64,000 nucleotides of DNA, from contig NZ_RPDJ01000006.1 in the NCBI RefSeq assembly GCF_004023625.1, forward strand, positions 310,001-374,000, in the 5' to 3' direction. Shown piece after piece: positions 1 through 8,623 of the stretch. Made by a program: the position numbers and the translations under genes. The DNA is from Streptomyces cavernae (GTDB lineage Bacteria; Actinomycetota; Actinomycetes; Streptomycetales; Streptomycetaceae). The number at the start of each line of letters is the position of its first letter. The stretch's first letter is position 1. The notes beneath the pieces were generated by a model. It was not told where the DNA came from. It searched no databases and saw only the letters and a program-made list of their open reading frames with translations.

Positions 1-724
1 CCTGGATCGTCGAGGGCGTTCCGGTCCGGATCTCACAGTGCCGGCGCGAGACGCCGGGGTCGTCGATCCGCACGTCGGCTTCGGTGCTGCGACCCAGCAC
101 CAGCGTCGGGCGGGAGATCTGATGGCGAGTGCCGTTGATCTCGATCCAGTGCCGCGCACGCCCGCCTGCCTGCGGGCCGCCGCCCATGGGGCGTCCGCCC
201 ACCGGCTGGCCCGCGGGCGCGGCACCGGGACGGGCGCCCGGGGGCGGCGCGGAGGGCATGGGCGGGGCTCCCGCCGGCCCTCCCGCGGGCCGTGCGCTCG
301 GCGGGAAGCCGTAGGCGCTGCGGTCCGCGGGGCCGCCGTCCTGAGAGGTCGAGGAGGCGAGGGTGCGGCTGCGTACCCGGTACAGGCCGGTGTCGAGGTC
401 GTCGGCCTTCTCCAGGTGGACCTTGATCGGGCCCATGAACGTGTAGCGCTGCTGCTTCGCGTAGTCGCGGACCATGCCGGCCAGCTCGTCGCCGAGCTGG
501 CCCGAGTACGGGCTCAGCCGCTCGTAGTCCGGTGTGCTCAGTTCCACAATGAAATCGTTGGGAACGACGGTCCGGTCGCGGTTCCAGATCGTCGCGTTGT
601 TGTCGCACTCGCGCTGCAGGGCGCCGGCGATCTCGACGGGCTGGACCTCGGACTTGAACACCTTGGCGAAGGTGCCGTTGACCAGACCTTCGAGGCGCTG
701 CTCGAATTTCTTCAGGACTCCCAT
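1..724 (-). CDS. fhaA: FhaA-type protein (DUF3662 + FHA domain), 3' part cut off by window edge
   Basis: The gene runs off the left edge, leaving 241 residues. The N-terminal ~115 residues (starting MGVLKKFEQRLEGLVNGTFA) match the FhaA_N/DUF3662 fold. A Pro/Gly/Ala-rich linker follows (~130-185). The beginning of an FHA phosphothreonine-binding domain starts near residue 192, with the typical GRS (~211-213) and SRRH (~226-229) residues. FhaA proteins bind phosphorylated targets of PknA/PknB kinases in cell-wall and division control, and in actinobacteria they usually head the fhaA-fhaB-pstP-rodA-pbpA-pknAB block, which would lie beyond the left edge. The ATG at 722-724 is preceded by AGGAGGTG. 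Family assignment is confident; the C-terminal end is not visible. Confidence 0.9.
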   Translation of the reverse strand, partial: MGVLKKFEQRLEGLVNGTFAKVFKSEVQPVEIAGALQRECDNNATIWNRDRTVVPNDFIVELSTPDYERLSPYSGQLGDELAGMVRDYAKQQRYTFMGPIKVHLEKADDLDTGLYRVRSRTLASSTSQDGGPADRSAYGFPPSARPAGGPAGAPPMPSAPPPGARPGAAPAGQPVGGRPMGGGPQAGGRARHWIEINGTRHQISRPTLVLGRSTEADVRIDDPGVSRRHCEIRTGTPSTIQ

Positions 725-1232
725 GTGGCACCTCCTCCTACGTACGTCCTGGTACTGCTCATACTGCTCACGTGCGGCGTGCCCATGCGTGGCGCGCCGC
801 CGCCCGCCTGGTACTGCTTACTGATCGTATCCACGCGCAGGGAAATCGGCTGGTTCCCCCTTGCGGCCCGGCCGACGGGTGTCGACCTTCCCGAAGTTCC
901 CTTGGGGGCTCCCCTTCGAACTCCCCTCGGAGAGGATCGTAGAGGGGGTCCGAGAACAGTGTCCCGCACCGGGCTGTGGACCCTGCCCCGCCTGTGGACG
1001 GATGGCCGGTACCGGTACGAGGTTGATACGTGTTGATGCCCGTTGGTGCGCAAACGAGGACGCGTCTGTTGCACTGGACGTGGCCCAGCGCACAACGGCG
1101 GCCGGGCCTGCGGCAGTACCGCGCCGGAGCGGACAGGAAACGGATGTGAACCCACCCTCGGCACCGTGCTAATCTTCTCGATGTCGGAAGGCGCCAGCAC
1201 CACAATGGCAGGAGCCGGAGGACACACCCAAT
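725..1232. promoter_or_regulatory. Intergenic region between fhaA and tRNA-Leu
   Basis: This 508-bp gap has no convincing gene. It must hold the leftward fhaA promoter and the rightward tRNA promoter. A possible tRNA -10 hexamer TAATCT lies at 1170-1175, about 58 nt before the mature tRNA, but the -35 candidate around 1147-1152 is poor. The open frames crossing it in several registers lack ribosome binding sites and codon bias. Confidence 0.35.
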
Positions 1233-1319
1233 GCGCGGGTGGCGGAATAGGCAGACGCGCTGGATTCAGGTTCCAGTGCCCGCAAGGGCGTGGGGGTTCA
1301 ACTCCCCCCTCGCGCACCA
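1233..1319 (+). tRNA. tRNA-Leu, anticodon CAG
   Basis: The 7-bp acceptor stem pairs 1233-1239 (GCGCGGG) with 1309-1315 (CTCGCGC), with one G-U pair. The anticodon stem CTGGA/TCCAG encloses loop TTCAGGT, giving anticodon CAG for CUG, the commonest leucine codon in this genome. A long variable arm (around TGCCCGCAAGGGCG) marks it as class II tRNA. The T loop is GTTCAAC. Discriminator A1316 and an encoded CCA (1317-1319) follow. A strong terminator comes directly after. Confidence 0.96.
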
Positions 1320-1322
1320 TCT

Positions 1323-1367
1323 GACCGGAGCCCCGCAGGTCTTGAACCTGCGGGGCTCCGGTCTTTT
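1323..1367 (+). terminator. Rho-independent terminator of tRNA-Leu
   Basis: A perfect 18-bp stem (1323-1340 with 1346-1363) encloses the loop CTTGA and is followed by TTTT. It starts 3 nt after the encoded CCA, so it ends the tRNA transcript. Confidence 0.93.
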
Positions 1368-1855
1368 GTCGCGTTGTGCGGGTGTGAGGCATTTCTCAGG
1401 TCAGGCGGAGGGTTACGGTCGGGCCAGAGGCTCTGGGGCAGGCGCCAGGCTCAAGGGCTGGGCTCGGGCGCGGGCTCGGACTCGGGCAAGCTCAGGGGGC
1501 GGGCTCGGGCTCAGCGGACAGGCCCAAGCTCTGGAGGCAGGCTCAGGCTGCCGGACGGCTGAGAGGGAGGCCATTCCCGACTGCGGCAGCCTGCGATCTC
1601 TGTGTGGCTGTCGGCGGGATGGCTGGAGTTCGTCCGTGCCGGAGGTTCTGGTGGGGGCCGGCGGTGGCCGGAGTGGGGACGAACCGGATGCAGCCGGTCA
1701 CGCGGGTCGGGTGGTGGCCGGGAGGCGACTGTTCCTGGCCGAATGAGTGATGGTTGTTTCCACAGGTGGCGAGTTGTCCACAGGGCTTAACGCGTCGTGA
1801 TCGACGGCTGTACGGTCGTCCCCACTTGATGTTCGTGCACGGGGGAGGGGTCGGT
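1368..1855. other. Non-coding gap with CTCGGG-rich imperfect repeats
   Basis: This 488-bp region lies between the tRNA terminator and the DUF2252 gene. From about 1425 to 1560 it is made of short degenerate repeats of the type GGCTCGGG/GGCTCAGG. The last ~100 bases are less GC-rich and probably contain the promoter of the downstream gene; no clear hexamers were found. No open frame here has an RBS. Confidence 0.4.
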
Positions 1856-3268
1856 ATGACGGAAGCCGGATCGACGGAGGCGGCGCAGCGGGTCTTCCGC
1901 GTCCCGGGCCTCGTGGCATGGCCCCCTAAGGATTCCCCCAAGGAAGAGGGCCGGGCGCTGCGCGCGAGCGTGCCTCGCAGTGCCCACGGGCAGCTACCGG
2001 CCGAGGACGACCGGCCGGACCCGGTCGCGGCCGTGGAGGAGTCCAGCCGCGGCCGGATCCCCGAGCTGATCCCGATCCGGGTCGGCAGGATGGCCGCCTC
2101 GCCCTTCGCGTTCCTGCGGGGATCCGCCGGGCTCATGGCGCACGACCTCACCCGCACCCCCATGACCGGGATCGGCGCACAGATCTGCGGCGACGCCCAC
2201 GCCGCCAACTTCGGGCTCTACGCGGACGCCCGCGGTGGACTCGTCATCGACCTGAACGACTTCGACGAGACCGCGCACGGCCCCTGGGAGTGGGATCTCA
2301 AGCGTCTCGCCACCTCGCTGGTGCTCGCCGGCCGGGAAGCGGGGGCCGACGAGGACACCTGCCGCAAGGCGGCTCAGTACGCGGCCGGTTCCTACCGGCG
2401 CACCATGCGACTGCTCGCGAAGCTGCCCGTGCTGGACGCGTGGAACGCGATCACGGACGAGGAACTCGTCTCCCACACGGACGCACACGATCTGCTGGGC
2501 ACGCTGGAACGCGTCTCGGAGAAGGCCCGGGCGAACACGAGCGGGCGGTTCGCCGCCAAGTCGACCGAGCCCGTCGAAGGCGGAGGGCGGCGCTTCGTCG
2601 ACGCGCCGCCGGTGCTGCGCCGCGTCCCGGACGCCGAGGCGGCGGCCGTCGCGGGGGCGCTGGAGGAGTATCTGACGACCCTGTCCGAGGACCGCCGCCC
2701 CCTCCTCGCCCGCTACGCGGTGCACGACGTCGCGTTCCGGGTCGTCGGCACGGGAAGCGTGGGAACGCGGTCGTACGTGGTGCTGCTGCTCGATCACCGC
2801 GGCGAACCCCTCGTCCTGCAGGTGAAGGAGGCCCGTGCCTCGGTCCTGCTCCCCCACCTCGCCGCAGCGGGTCACCCGATACCGCAGGTGGCGCACGAGG
2901 GGCGCCGGGTGGTGCTGGGGCAGAAGGTGATGCAGGTCGTCAGCGACATCCTGCTCGGCTGGACCACGGTGGACGGCCGGCCCTTCCAGGTACGCCAGTT
3001 CCGCAACCGCAAGGGCAGTGTTGATCCCGCCGCCCTGGCCGCGGACCAGATCGACGACTACGCACGCATGACCGGCGCCCTCCTCGCCCGAGCGCACGCC
3101 CACAGCGCCGACCCCCGACTGATCTCGGGCTACTGCGGCAAGAACGAGGAGCTGGACGAGGCGGTCGCCTCCTTCGCGGTGGCCTATGCGGACATCACGG
3201 AGGCGGACCACGCGGAACTGCTGAAGGCGGTCCGTCAGGGGCGGGTCGAGGCGGAGTTGGGGGTCTGA
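1856..3268 (+). CDS. DUF2252 domain protein (kinase-like fold)
   Basis: This 470-residue protein belongs to the DUF2252 family, which shares features with aminoglycoside-phosphotransferase/kinase-like folds. The motif GDAHAANFG starts near residue 112, and a second acidic motif LNDFDETAHGPWEWD follows about 20 residues later, as in this family. The biochemical role of DUF2252 proteins is not established, so substrate and reaction are left open. The ATG at 1856 was chosen because GGGGGAGGGG lies at ideal distance; longer in-frame starts lack an RBS. It appears to be a single-gene unit, followed by a 240-bp gap before the J-domain gene. Confidence 0.85.
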   Translation: MTEAGSTEAAQRVFRVPGLVAWPPKDSPKEEGRALRASVPRSAHGQLPAEDDRPDPVAAVEESSRGRIPELIPIRVGRMAASPFAFLRGSAGLMAHDLTRTPMTGIGAQICGDAHAANFGLYADARGGLVIDLNDFDETAHGPWEWDLKRLATSLVLAGREAGADEDTCRKAAQYAAGSYRRTMRLLAKLPVLDAWNAITDEELVSHTDAHDLLGTLERVSEKARANTSGRFAAKSTEPVEGGGRRFVDAPPVLRRVPDAEAAAVAGALEEYLTTLSEDRRPLLARYAVHDVAFRVVGTGSVGTRSYVVLLLDHRGEPLVLQVKEARASVLLPHLAAAGHPIPQVAHEGRRVVLGQKVMQVVSDILLGWTTVDGRPFQVRQFRNRKGSVDPAALAADQIDDYARMTGALLARAHAHSADPRLISGYCGKNEELDEAVASFAVAYADITEADHAELLKAVRQGRVEAELGV

Positions 3269-3508
3269 CGGAGTGGGGGTCTGACGGCGGCGAGCACCGA
3301 GCAGGGCGAGGGTGCCGACGAGGCCCGAGCTGGGGTCGGCGGTGGTCTTCCCCGCGGCTGGCGGGGGTTCTCTCCGGTCGGCGGTGGTCCTTCCCGCAGG
3401 TGGCGGGGGTCGTGTGCGGTCGGCGGAGGGTGTTCCCTCCGGTCGGTGGCGGAGGCTCTCACCAGTGGGTTTGTGTGAGGGGCGTGGCCTTGTGGCTAGG
3501 CTGGGCGG

Positions 3509-4609
3509 GTGAGTACCCCGGAAGCTGAACAGTCCCCGTCCGAGCCCGAGGGCGAGCCCGTCGCCGAGCAGTTGCCGGAGCAGTCCGGTATGGGCGGGGC
3601 CGGCACTGAGGAGGCGCGGCAGCCGTCCGACACCGGCCGCCGGGACGGGGCTGACGAGACGCGGCCCGACCAGACGCCGTCCGACGATCCGGGATCCGAG
3701 GCGTCGCCCGATCCGGGATCCGAGGAATCGCGGTCCGAAGGGTTGCGGTCCGAGGAGGCGCGAGATCCCTCCGGGGACAGCCGGGCGGATGCTGCTGAAG
3801 CCGGGGACGGCCGGGCGGTTGCCGGTGAGGCGCGGCCCGAGGAGCGGTTGGAGCGGGCCGTCCGGGCGGCCGAGCAGGCGTTGATCGAGTATGAGATCGC
3901 CGTCGAGACCTTCCGGATCGAGGTAGAGAACTTCTCCCGGCTGCACCATCAGAAGCTGGGACCCATGTACGCCCGTCTCGACGAGCTGGACGCGCAGATC
4001 GCCGAGGCGCGCGCTGCACGCAGCGGCGATCCAGAGGACCTGCGGAAGGCGCAGGAGGCGCGGGCCCGGGTGATGCCGATGCCCGGCGTCGAGGAACTGT
4101 TCCACGGCTGGATCGACTCCGACGGCCTCTCCGCGGAGGCCGCCGCGATGCTCACCGAGCAGCCGGTACGCCCGCCCGAGCGCGTCCGCCCCAGCGATGA
4201 GGCCCGCAAGCTCTACCGCGAGCTGGTCCGCAAGGCCCACCCCGACCTGGCGCGGGACGACGACGAGCGCAAGCGGCGCGACGAGTTCATCGCGCGCGTC
4301 AACTCCGCGTACTCCCGGGGCGACGAGGCGCTGTTGCGGGAGCTGTCCGAGGAGTGGGCGGCCGGCCCGGTCCCCGAGGAACGGCGCCCCAGCCGCAGTG
4401 AGGAGCTCTACGCCCGGCTCGAGTGGCTGGCCCAGCGCAAGGAAATGCTGACCCTGGTCGCGCGGGAACTGGAGGAGGGCGCGATCGGCGGAATGCTCAG
4501 GCTGGCCCCGGACGACCCGGACCGGCTCCTCGACGAGATCGCGGAACAGCTGCTCGCCCAGGTCGGCGAGCGGGAGGCGGAGCTGGCGGAGCTCATCGGT
4601 GGCGCGTAG
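3509..4609 (+). CDS. J-domain protein with long acidic N-terminus
   Basis: This 366-residue protein starts at GTG 3509. The first ~115 residues are low-complexity and rich in Glu, Asp, Pro, Ser and Arg (repeats such as PGSEESRSEG), probably disordered. A coiled-coil-prone stretch (~115-190) follows. A compact J domain lies at ~230-285 with the diagnostic HPD at 244-246 (KAHPDLARDDDERKRRDEF). J domains stimulate Hsp70 (DnaK) ATPase, but the zinc-finger and substrate domains of DnaJ are absent, so this is a type III J protein of unknown client. The C-terminus is again helical and charged. A rhodanese gene starts 23 bp downstream, so co-transcription is likely. Confidence 0.8.
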   Translation: MSTPEAEQSPSEPEGEPVAEQLPEQSGMGGAGTEEARQPSDTGRRDGADETRPDQTPSDDPGSEASPDPGSEESRSEGLRSEEARDPSGDSRADAAEAGDGRAVAGEARPEERLERAVRAAEQALIEYEIAVETFRIEVENFSRLHHQKLGPMYARLDELDAQIAEARAARSGDPEDLRKAQEARARVMPMPGVEELFHGWIDSDGLSAEAAAMLTEQPVRPPERVRPSDEARKLYRELVRKAHPDLARDDDERKRRDEFIARVNSAYSRGDEALLRELSEEWAAGPVPEERRPSRSEELYARLEWLAQRKEMLTLVARELEEGAIGGMLRLAPDDPDRLLDEIAEQLLAQVGEREAELAELIGGA

Positions 4610-4632
4610 CCGGTTCCGGTAGCGTCGGGGGC

Positions 4633-4980
4633 ATGTCTATCGGTTCTGGTGTGCCCACGGTCGAGATCGCTGCCCTGTCGGACGGTGACTTCCTGCTGGA
4701 CGTCCGTGAGGACGACGAGTGGCAGGCGGGTCACGCCGAGGGGGCGCTGCACATCCCCATGAGCGAGTTCGTGGCCCGTTACGGCGAGTTGACCGAGGCC
4801 GCGCCGCAGGACGGCCGGGTGCATGTGATCTGCCGCTCCGGCGGGCGTTCCGCGCAGGTCACGATGTATCTGGTGCAGCAGGGTATCGACGCGGTGAACG
4901 TCGATGGCGGCATGCAGGTCTGGGCCGCGGCGGGCCGCCCGGTGGTGGACGCCAAGGGTGAGCCCGGCCACGTGTTGTAG
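4633..4980 (+). CDS. Rhodanese-like domain protein
   Basis: This single-domain rhodanese has 115 residues, the usual size for the family. The active-site loop CRSGGRS places the catalytic cysteine at about residue 67; the domain begins at LLDVREDDEWQAGHAEGALH, the classic CH2A-type start. Such proteins carry persulfide sulfur on the cysteine. The acceptor here is unknown. The ATG at 4633 lies 23 bp after the J-domain gene, suggesting a two-gene unit. Its stop is close to the convergent acyl-CoA dehydrogenase gene. Confidence 0.88.
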   Translation: MSIGSGVPTVEIAALSDGDFLLDVREDDEWQAGHAEGALHIPMSEFVARYGELTEAAPQDGRVHVICRSGGRSAQVTMYLVQQGIDAVNVDGGMQVWAAAGRPVVDAKGEPGHVL

Positions 4981-5004
4981 CGCGGTACCCGCCGCGGGGC
5001 TTGT

Positions 5005-6150
5005 TCATCCCAGGGGGTGCGCCGCCAGGAGTTCGCCCAGCGCCTCCTCGTGCGCCGCCGCGGGGCCCAGTGAGAGCTCCAGCTGCTTGGCCCAGGCGTG
5101 GTAGCGGTGCAGCGGGTAGTCGGTGTCCGCGCCGAAACCGCCGTGCAGGTGCTGCGCCGTCTGCACCAACCGGCGCACCCCTTCGGACGCCCAGATCTTG
5201 GCGACCGACACGTCACCGGCGGCGGGCAGCGCGCCCTGGGCGTCGGTGCTGACGCGCCAGGCCGCCTGCCACAGGGTCGCTTCCATGGCACGCAGGTCGA
5301 TGTACCGGTCGGCGGCCTGTACGGCGACGGCCTGGAACGTGGCGATCGGGTGCCCGAACTGTTCGCGCTTCCCGGTGTACGCGCTGGTCATCGCGAGTAC
5401 GCCCATGCCCACGCCGAGCGCCAGCGCACAGGTGCCAGTGGCGAGCAGCAGCCGCAACCGCTCCCACGCTCCGTCCGCGGTGATCACATACCGGGGGGCG
5501 ACGCGTACCGAGTCCAGCCGCAGTTCGCCGAGCCGTTCCCCGGTGGTGGAGATCTGTTCGGCGAGCGTGACGCCCTCCTGCGCCGGGCCGACGACAGCGA
5601 GCACCGCCCTGGTTCCGGTGTGGGCCGGCACGGTGTGGGCGGGCACGACGACATGGTCGGCGTTCAGCGCCCAGGGCACCGCTGTCTGCACGCCGTCCAG
5701 TACCCAGCCGTCCCCGGTCTCGTGTGCCGTCACGGCGAGTTCGGCGGGGTCGTGCCCGGTGCGGCCGTTCGACGCGACGGTCAGTACCCGCTCGCCACGT
5801 CCGGCCGGGCCGAGCAGTTCGTCCTTCAGCTCGGTGCTGCCACAGGCCTGTACGGCCAGGGCCGCCGCGCTGTGCTCCAGCAACGGCACCCGGGCCAGCA
5901 CCTTCGCCGACTCGCGCAGCACCAGGCAGAGCGCGATGGCGTCGAGACCGGCCCCGCCGTACTCGGTGTCCAGGAGCAGGCTCAGCAGGTCAGCGTCGGC
6001 CAGCCTGGCCCACAGGGCCCGGTCGAAGTCGTCAGCGACGGCACCGGGGGTCAGCGCGGGGCTCGGCACCCCGTCGGCTGCGACCCCTCGGAACACCGCC
6101 TGTGCCGCCTCGACCGCCGCCTGCTGCTCCTCGGTGAAGGTGAAGTCCAC
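5005..6150 (-). CDS. Acyl-CoA dehydrogenase family protein
   Basis: A 381-residue flavoprotein of the acyl-CoA dehydrogenase fold. It has an N-terminal helical domain (FTFTEEQQAAVEAAQAVF), a central beta domain, and a C-terminal helical domain with TGKREQFGHPIATFQAVAVQAAD and, near the end, HLHGGFGADTDYPLHRY. It oxidises an acyl-CoA to a 2,3-enoyl-CoA, passing electrons to ETF via FAD. The substrate cannot be read from the sequence, but the divergence from straight-chain enzymes and the KstR-type operator upstream fit a steroid-, branched- or ring-derived CoA. The GTG at 6150 was preferred because GGGAGG lies 8 nt upstream; the in-frame ATG at 6174 lacks such a site. Confidence 0.87.
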   Translation of the reverse strand: MDFTFTEEQQAAVEAAQAVFRGVAADGVPSPALTPGAVADDFDRALWARLADADLLSLLLDTEYGGAGLDAIALCLVLRESAKVLARVPLLEHSAAALAVQACGSTELKDELLGPAGRGERVLTVASNGRTGHDPAELAVTAHETGDGWVLDGVQTAVPWALNADHVVVPAHTVPAHTGTRAVLAVVGPAQEGVTLAEQISTTGERLGELRLDSVRVAPRYVITADGAWERLRLLLATGTCALALGVGMGVLAMTSAYTGKREQFGHPIATFQAVAVQAADRYIDLRAMEATLWQAAWRVSTDAQGALPAAGDVSVAKIWASEGVRRLVQTAQHLHGGFGADTDYPLHRYHAWAKQLELSLGPAAAHEEALGELLAAHPLG

Positions 6151-6455
6151 GGTTCCGCCCTCCCACGCGCCCACCGGCTGATCCGACGGGGCGCAAAGAT
6201 AGAACAGGTTCTACAAGAAGGGAACGCCACGACCACCGTCCTGTTCGCTCGGTCGTCCGTCTTCCGGGGCGAGGGCCGTAGGGTGTCAACCGCTGTGGAC
6301 GACTCACGGCCGGTGTGCCGGTCCGGCTGTGCCGGGGCGGCGGGCCTGAGTACCGTTCCGGGTGCGAACGGCGCGGCGGCGCGCACGGGTGCCTCGTCGC
6401 CCTGCGGCCCTGCGGCCCGTCGACGAGACAGCGGACGAACGGCGGACGGGGCGGT
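6151..6455. promoter_or_regulatory. Divergent promoter region, acyl-CoA dehydrogenase / DUF5819 operon
   Basis: This 305-bp gap lies between two divergent transcription units. Apart from the palindrome at 6200-6213 it is GC-rich and has no recognisable -35/-10 pair for the rightward unit. No small gene is supported. Confidence 0.4.
6200..6213. promoter_or_regulatory. KstR-like palindrome upstream of the acyl-CoA dehydrogenase
   Basis: TAGAACAGGTTCTA is a 14-bp palindrome with a 2-nt centre. It matches TNNAACNNGTTNNA, the pattern described for the mycobacterial/rhodococcal TetR regulator KstR of cholesterol catabolism. It lies 50 bp upstream of the GTG start of the leftward acyl-CoA dehydrogenase, where a repressor would block transcription. 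No KstR gene is in the window, so the regulator is inferred. Confidence 0.55.
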
Positions 6456-7343
6456 ATGGACGCGTACGACGAGGGCTCGAGCGCCCGGCCCGTACCGGGC
6501 GCCCCCGAGTGCGCCGGGGGGCTCGAAGACGGTGCGCCCCGCAGCGCCGAGACCGGGGTCGTGATCCGGAGCGCCGAGACCGGGGTCGTGATCCGGTCCG
6601 GGATCGTCGGCTCCGGTCCGGACGAGCGTGACGGGATCCCCGGCGACGGGTCCGGGGCGGTGCCCGCCCGCGGCACGGGTATCGGTGCGCTGTCCCTCCG
6701 CTACCGGATCGCCGTGCTCCTCGCCCTCGCCGTCGTCGCCTCCGCGGCGGGTGTGCACCTGGGCATGGTGTTCCTGCACGTCGCACCCGACAACACCGTC
6801 AGCAAGGAGTACGGCACGGCGATCGGCGAGTGGGTCTACCCGGAGTTCGAGCAGAACTGGAAGCTGTTCGCCCCCAACCCGCTGCAGCAGAACATCGCGG
6901 TGCAGGTCCGCGCCGACGTGCGCACGCCGGACGGCGGGGCGGATACGACCGGCTGGTACGACCTGTCCGCGAGCGATGGCGCGGCCATAGAGGGCAGTCT
7001 GCTGCCGAGCCACACCCGGCAGAACCAACTGCGCCGGGCCTGGGACTTCTACACCGCGACGCACGACGCCGAGAACCGGCCGAACGGTCTGCGCGGCGCA
7101 CTGTCGGAGCGCTACATGCTCCGGATCGCGCTGCTGCGCCTGGAGACCGAGACTGTGCCGGGCATCGGGAAAGGCGTGGTCGTCGAGCGCGTGCAGCTCC
7201 GTTCCCGTACGACCAACGTGCCGCCGCCCGAGTGGAGCGACGAGAAGGTGTCGCTCACCCCCTCCTACCGGGAGCTGCCCTGGTGGCCGGTGTCGGACGG
7301 CGACGGACCGGTCGGCACGGCCGGGAAGGCGGATGCCGAATGA
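6456..7343 (+). CDS. DUF5819 family membrane-anchored protein
   Basis: A 295-residue protein with a disordered acidic N-terminus, one transmembrane helix at about 83-105 (IAVLLALAVVASAAGVHLG), and an extracytoplasmic domain with WVYPEFEQNWKLFAPNP, the hallmark of DUF5819. Its function is unknown. In actinobacteria such genes sit next to HTTM (vitamin-K-carboxylase-like) membrane genes, as here, suggesting a two-component membrane system. The ATG at 6456 follows GGACGGGG. Residues ~30-47 contain a perfect 9-residue duplication (SAETGVVIR twice). The stop codon overlaps the next start (ATGA), so translation is coupled. Confidence 0.85.
   Translation: MDAYDEGSSARPVPGAPECAGGLEDGAPRSAETGVVIRSAETGVVIRSGIVGSGPDERDGIPGDGSGAVPARGTGIGALSLRYRIAVLLALAVVASAAGVHLGMVFLHVAPDNTVSKEYGTAIGEWVYPEFEQNWKLFAPNPLQQNIAVQVRADVRTPDGGADTTGWYDLSASDGAAIEGSLLPSHTRQNQLRRAWDFYTATHDAENRPNGLRGALSERYMLRIALLRLETETVPGIGKGVVVERVQLRSRTTNVPPPEWSDEKVSLTPSYRELPWWPVSDGDGPVGTAGKADAE
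6543..6596 (+). repeat. Perfect 27-bp tandem duplication inside the DUF5819 gene
   Basis: Two identical 27-bp units (6543-6569 and 6570-6596) encode SAETGVVIR twice, in the disordered N-terminal segment. The length is a multiple of three, so the frame is kept. This is a recent slippage or duplication in a tolerant region. Confidence 0.9.
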
Positions 7344-8623
7344 TCCGCTCCGACCGGTCGCTCGCGCGCGCCCTGGCCCGCGTCACCGACACGGCGCTGG
7401 GCCCGTACCAGACCGCTGTGATCCGTATCGGCTTCGCCGTCACCTGGCTGCTGTTCCTGCTGCGCGAATACCCGCACCGCCAGGATCTGTACGGGCCCGA
7501 CGGGCCCTGGAGCTGGGACATGGCCCAGCAGCTCATCGCCGCCAACCACGCCTTCACCGCCCTGCTGTGGTTCGACGGGCGCATCTGGTTCGAAATCGGC
7601 TATGTGCTGTCGGTCGTCGTCAGCGCTCTGCTGGTGCTGGGCTGGCGCACCCGCACCATGTCGGTGCTCTTCATGGTCTGCGTGCTGTCGCTGCAGAACC
7701 GCAGTGTCTTCGTGGGGGACGGCGGTGACAACGTCATCCACCTCATGGCGATCTACCTGGTCTTCACGCGGTGCGGGCAGGTCTGGTCACTGGACGCGCG
7801 CCGCGCCGCACGTTCCCGTGTCACCATCACCGGCCCAACGAGCCCGATCGAACCAACCAGCACCAGCAGCCCCGCCGTTCCGGGGAGCCCGGGTAGGCGC
7901 GAGGACCGTGCCGGAGTAGTGCTGTGGTGGGTACTGGCGCTGGTGCTGGCGGCGGTGACCCTGGTGGGGCGGCTGGACGGCGGTGTGCTGGGGGGCTGGC
8001 TGACGCTCTTCTGGGGACTGCTCGCGGTGCACGCCGTGTGGTGGGCGCTCGGCCGCCGCGCTCCGTACGGCCAGCCGCGGATCATGCTGGACGTGATCGC
8101 CAACGTGGTGCACAACGCGGCACTGCTGGTGATCATGGCTGAGGCGTGTCTGATCTACGCGACCGCCGGCTGGTACAAGATCCAGGGCACTCGCTGGCAG
8201 GACGGCACAGCCGTCTACTACCCGCTCCACCTGGACTCCTTCTCGCCCTGGCCCGCACTGTCCGACCTGCTGTCCTCGAGCGGCGTCCTGGTGCTGCTGG
8301 TGACCTACGGGACGGTCCTCGTGCAGGTCGCCTTCCCGTTCACGCTCTTCAACCGGCGGGTCAAGAACGTGCTTCTGGCGGTCATGATGACCGAGCACGC
8401 GGCGATCGCCGTGGTCCTGGGGCTGCCGTTCTTCTCGCTGGCGATGATCGCCGCCGACGCCGTGTTCCTGCCGACCTCCTTCCTCAAGCGGCTGGGCGGA
8501 TGGGCGGCCCGCGCCCGGGGCGCACTGCTGTCGCGGGTCCCGCGCAGGGTGCCCGGACCCCGCAGGGCCGAGGAACACACTCCCGAGGAGGCCGAGCAGT
8601 CGCACGTAGGCTTCACGGCATGA
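7340..8623 (+). CDS. HTTM domain membrane protein (vitamin K-dependent gamma-carboxylase-like)
   Basis: A 427-residue polytopic membrane protein with several hydrophobic helices and the HTTM (horizontally transferred transmembrane) signature: an N-terminal GPYQTAVIRIGFAVTWLLFLL, loop residues LQNRSVFVGDGGDNVIHLM, and YATAGWYKIQGTRWQDGTAVYYPL in the second half. HTTM is homologous to the membrane part of vitamin K-dependent gamma-glutamyl carboxylase, but bacterial members mostly have no known substrate. It overlaps the DUF5819 gene by 4 bp (ATGA) and the methyltransferase gene downstream in the same way, so the three are one translationally coupled operon. A cytoplasmic basic/Pro-rich insert lies at about 150-190. 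Confidence 0.85.
   Translation: MIRSDRSLARALARVTDTALGPYQTAVIRIGFAVTWLLFLLREYPHRQDLYGPDGPWSWDMAQQLIAANHAFTALLWFDGRIWFEIGYVLSVVVSALLVLGWRTRTMSVLFMVCVLSLQNRSVFVGDGGDNVIHLMAIYLVFTRCGQVWSLDARRAARSRVTITGPTSPIEPTSTSSPAVPGSPGRREDRAGVVLWWVLALVLAAVTLVGRLDGGVLGGWLTLFWGLLAVHAVWWALGRRAPYGQPRIMLDVIANVVHNAALLVIMAEACLIYATAGWYKIQGTRWQDGTAVYYPLHLDSFSPWPALSDLLSSSGVLVLLVTYGTVLVQVAFPFTLFNRRVKNVLLAVMMTEHAAIAVVLGLPFFSLAMIAADAVFLPTSFLKRLGGWAARARGALLSRVPRRVPGPRRAEEHTPEEAEQSHVGFTA

Noticed and set aside
1231-1746. Open frame starting within tRNA-Leu
   Set aside because: It begins inside the tRNA and runs through its terminator and a repeat region; no RBS.
1994-4240. Minus-strand open frame of 748 codons over the DUF2252 and J-domain genes
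   Set aside because: It lies antisense to two genes with recognisable domains, has low-complexity Arg/Gly/Leu composition and no RBS; such long antisense frames arise from GC3 bias.
5098-6564. Plus-strand open frame of 488 codons opposite the acyl-CoA dehydrogenase
   Set aside because: Antisense to a clear flavoprotein and without domain features or RBS.
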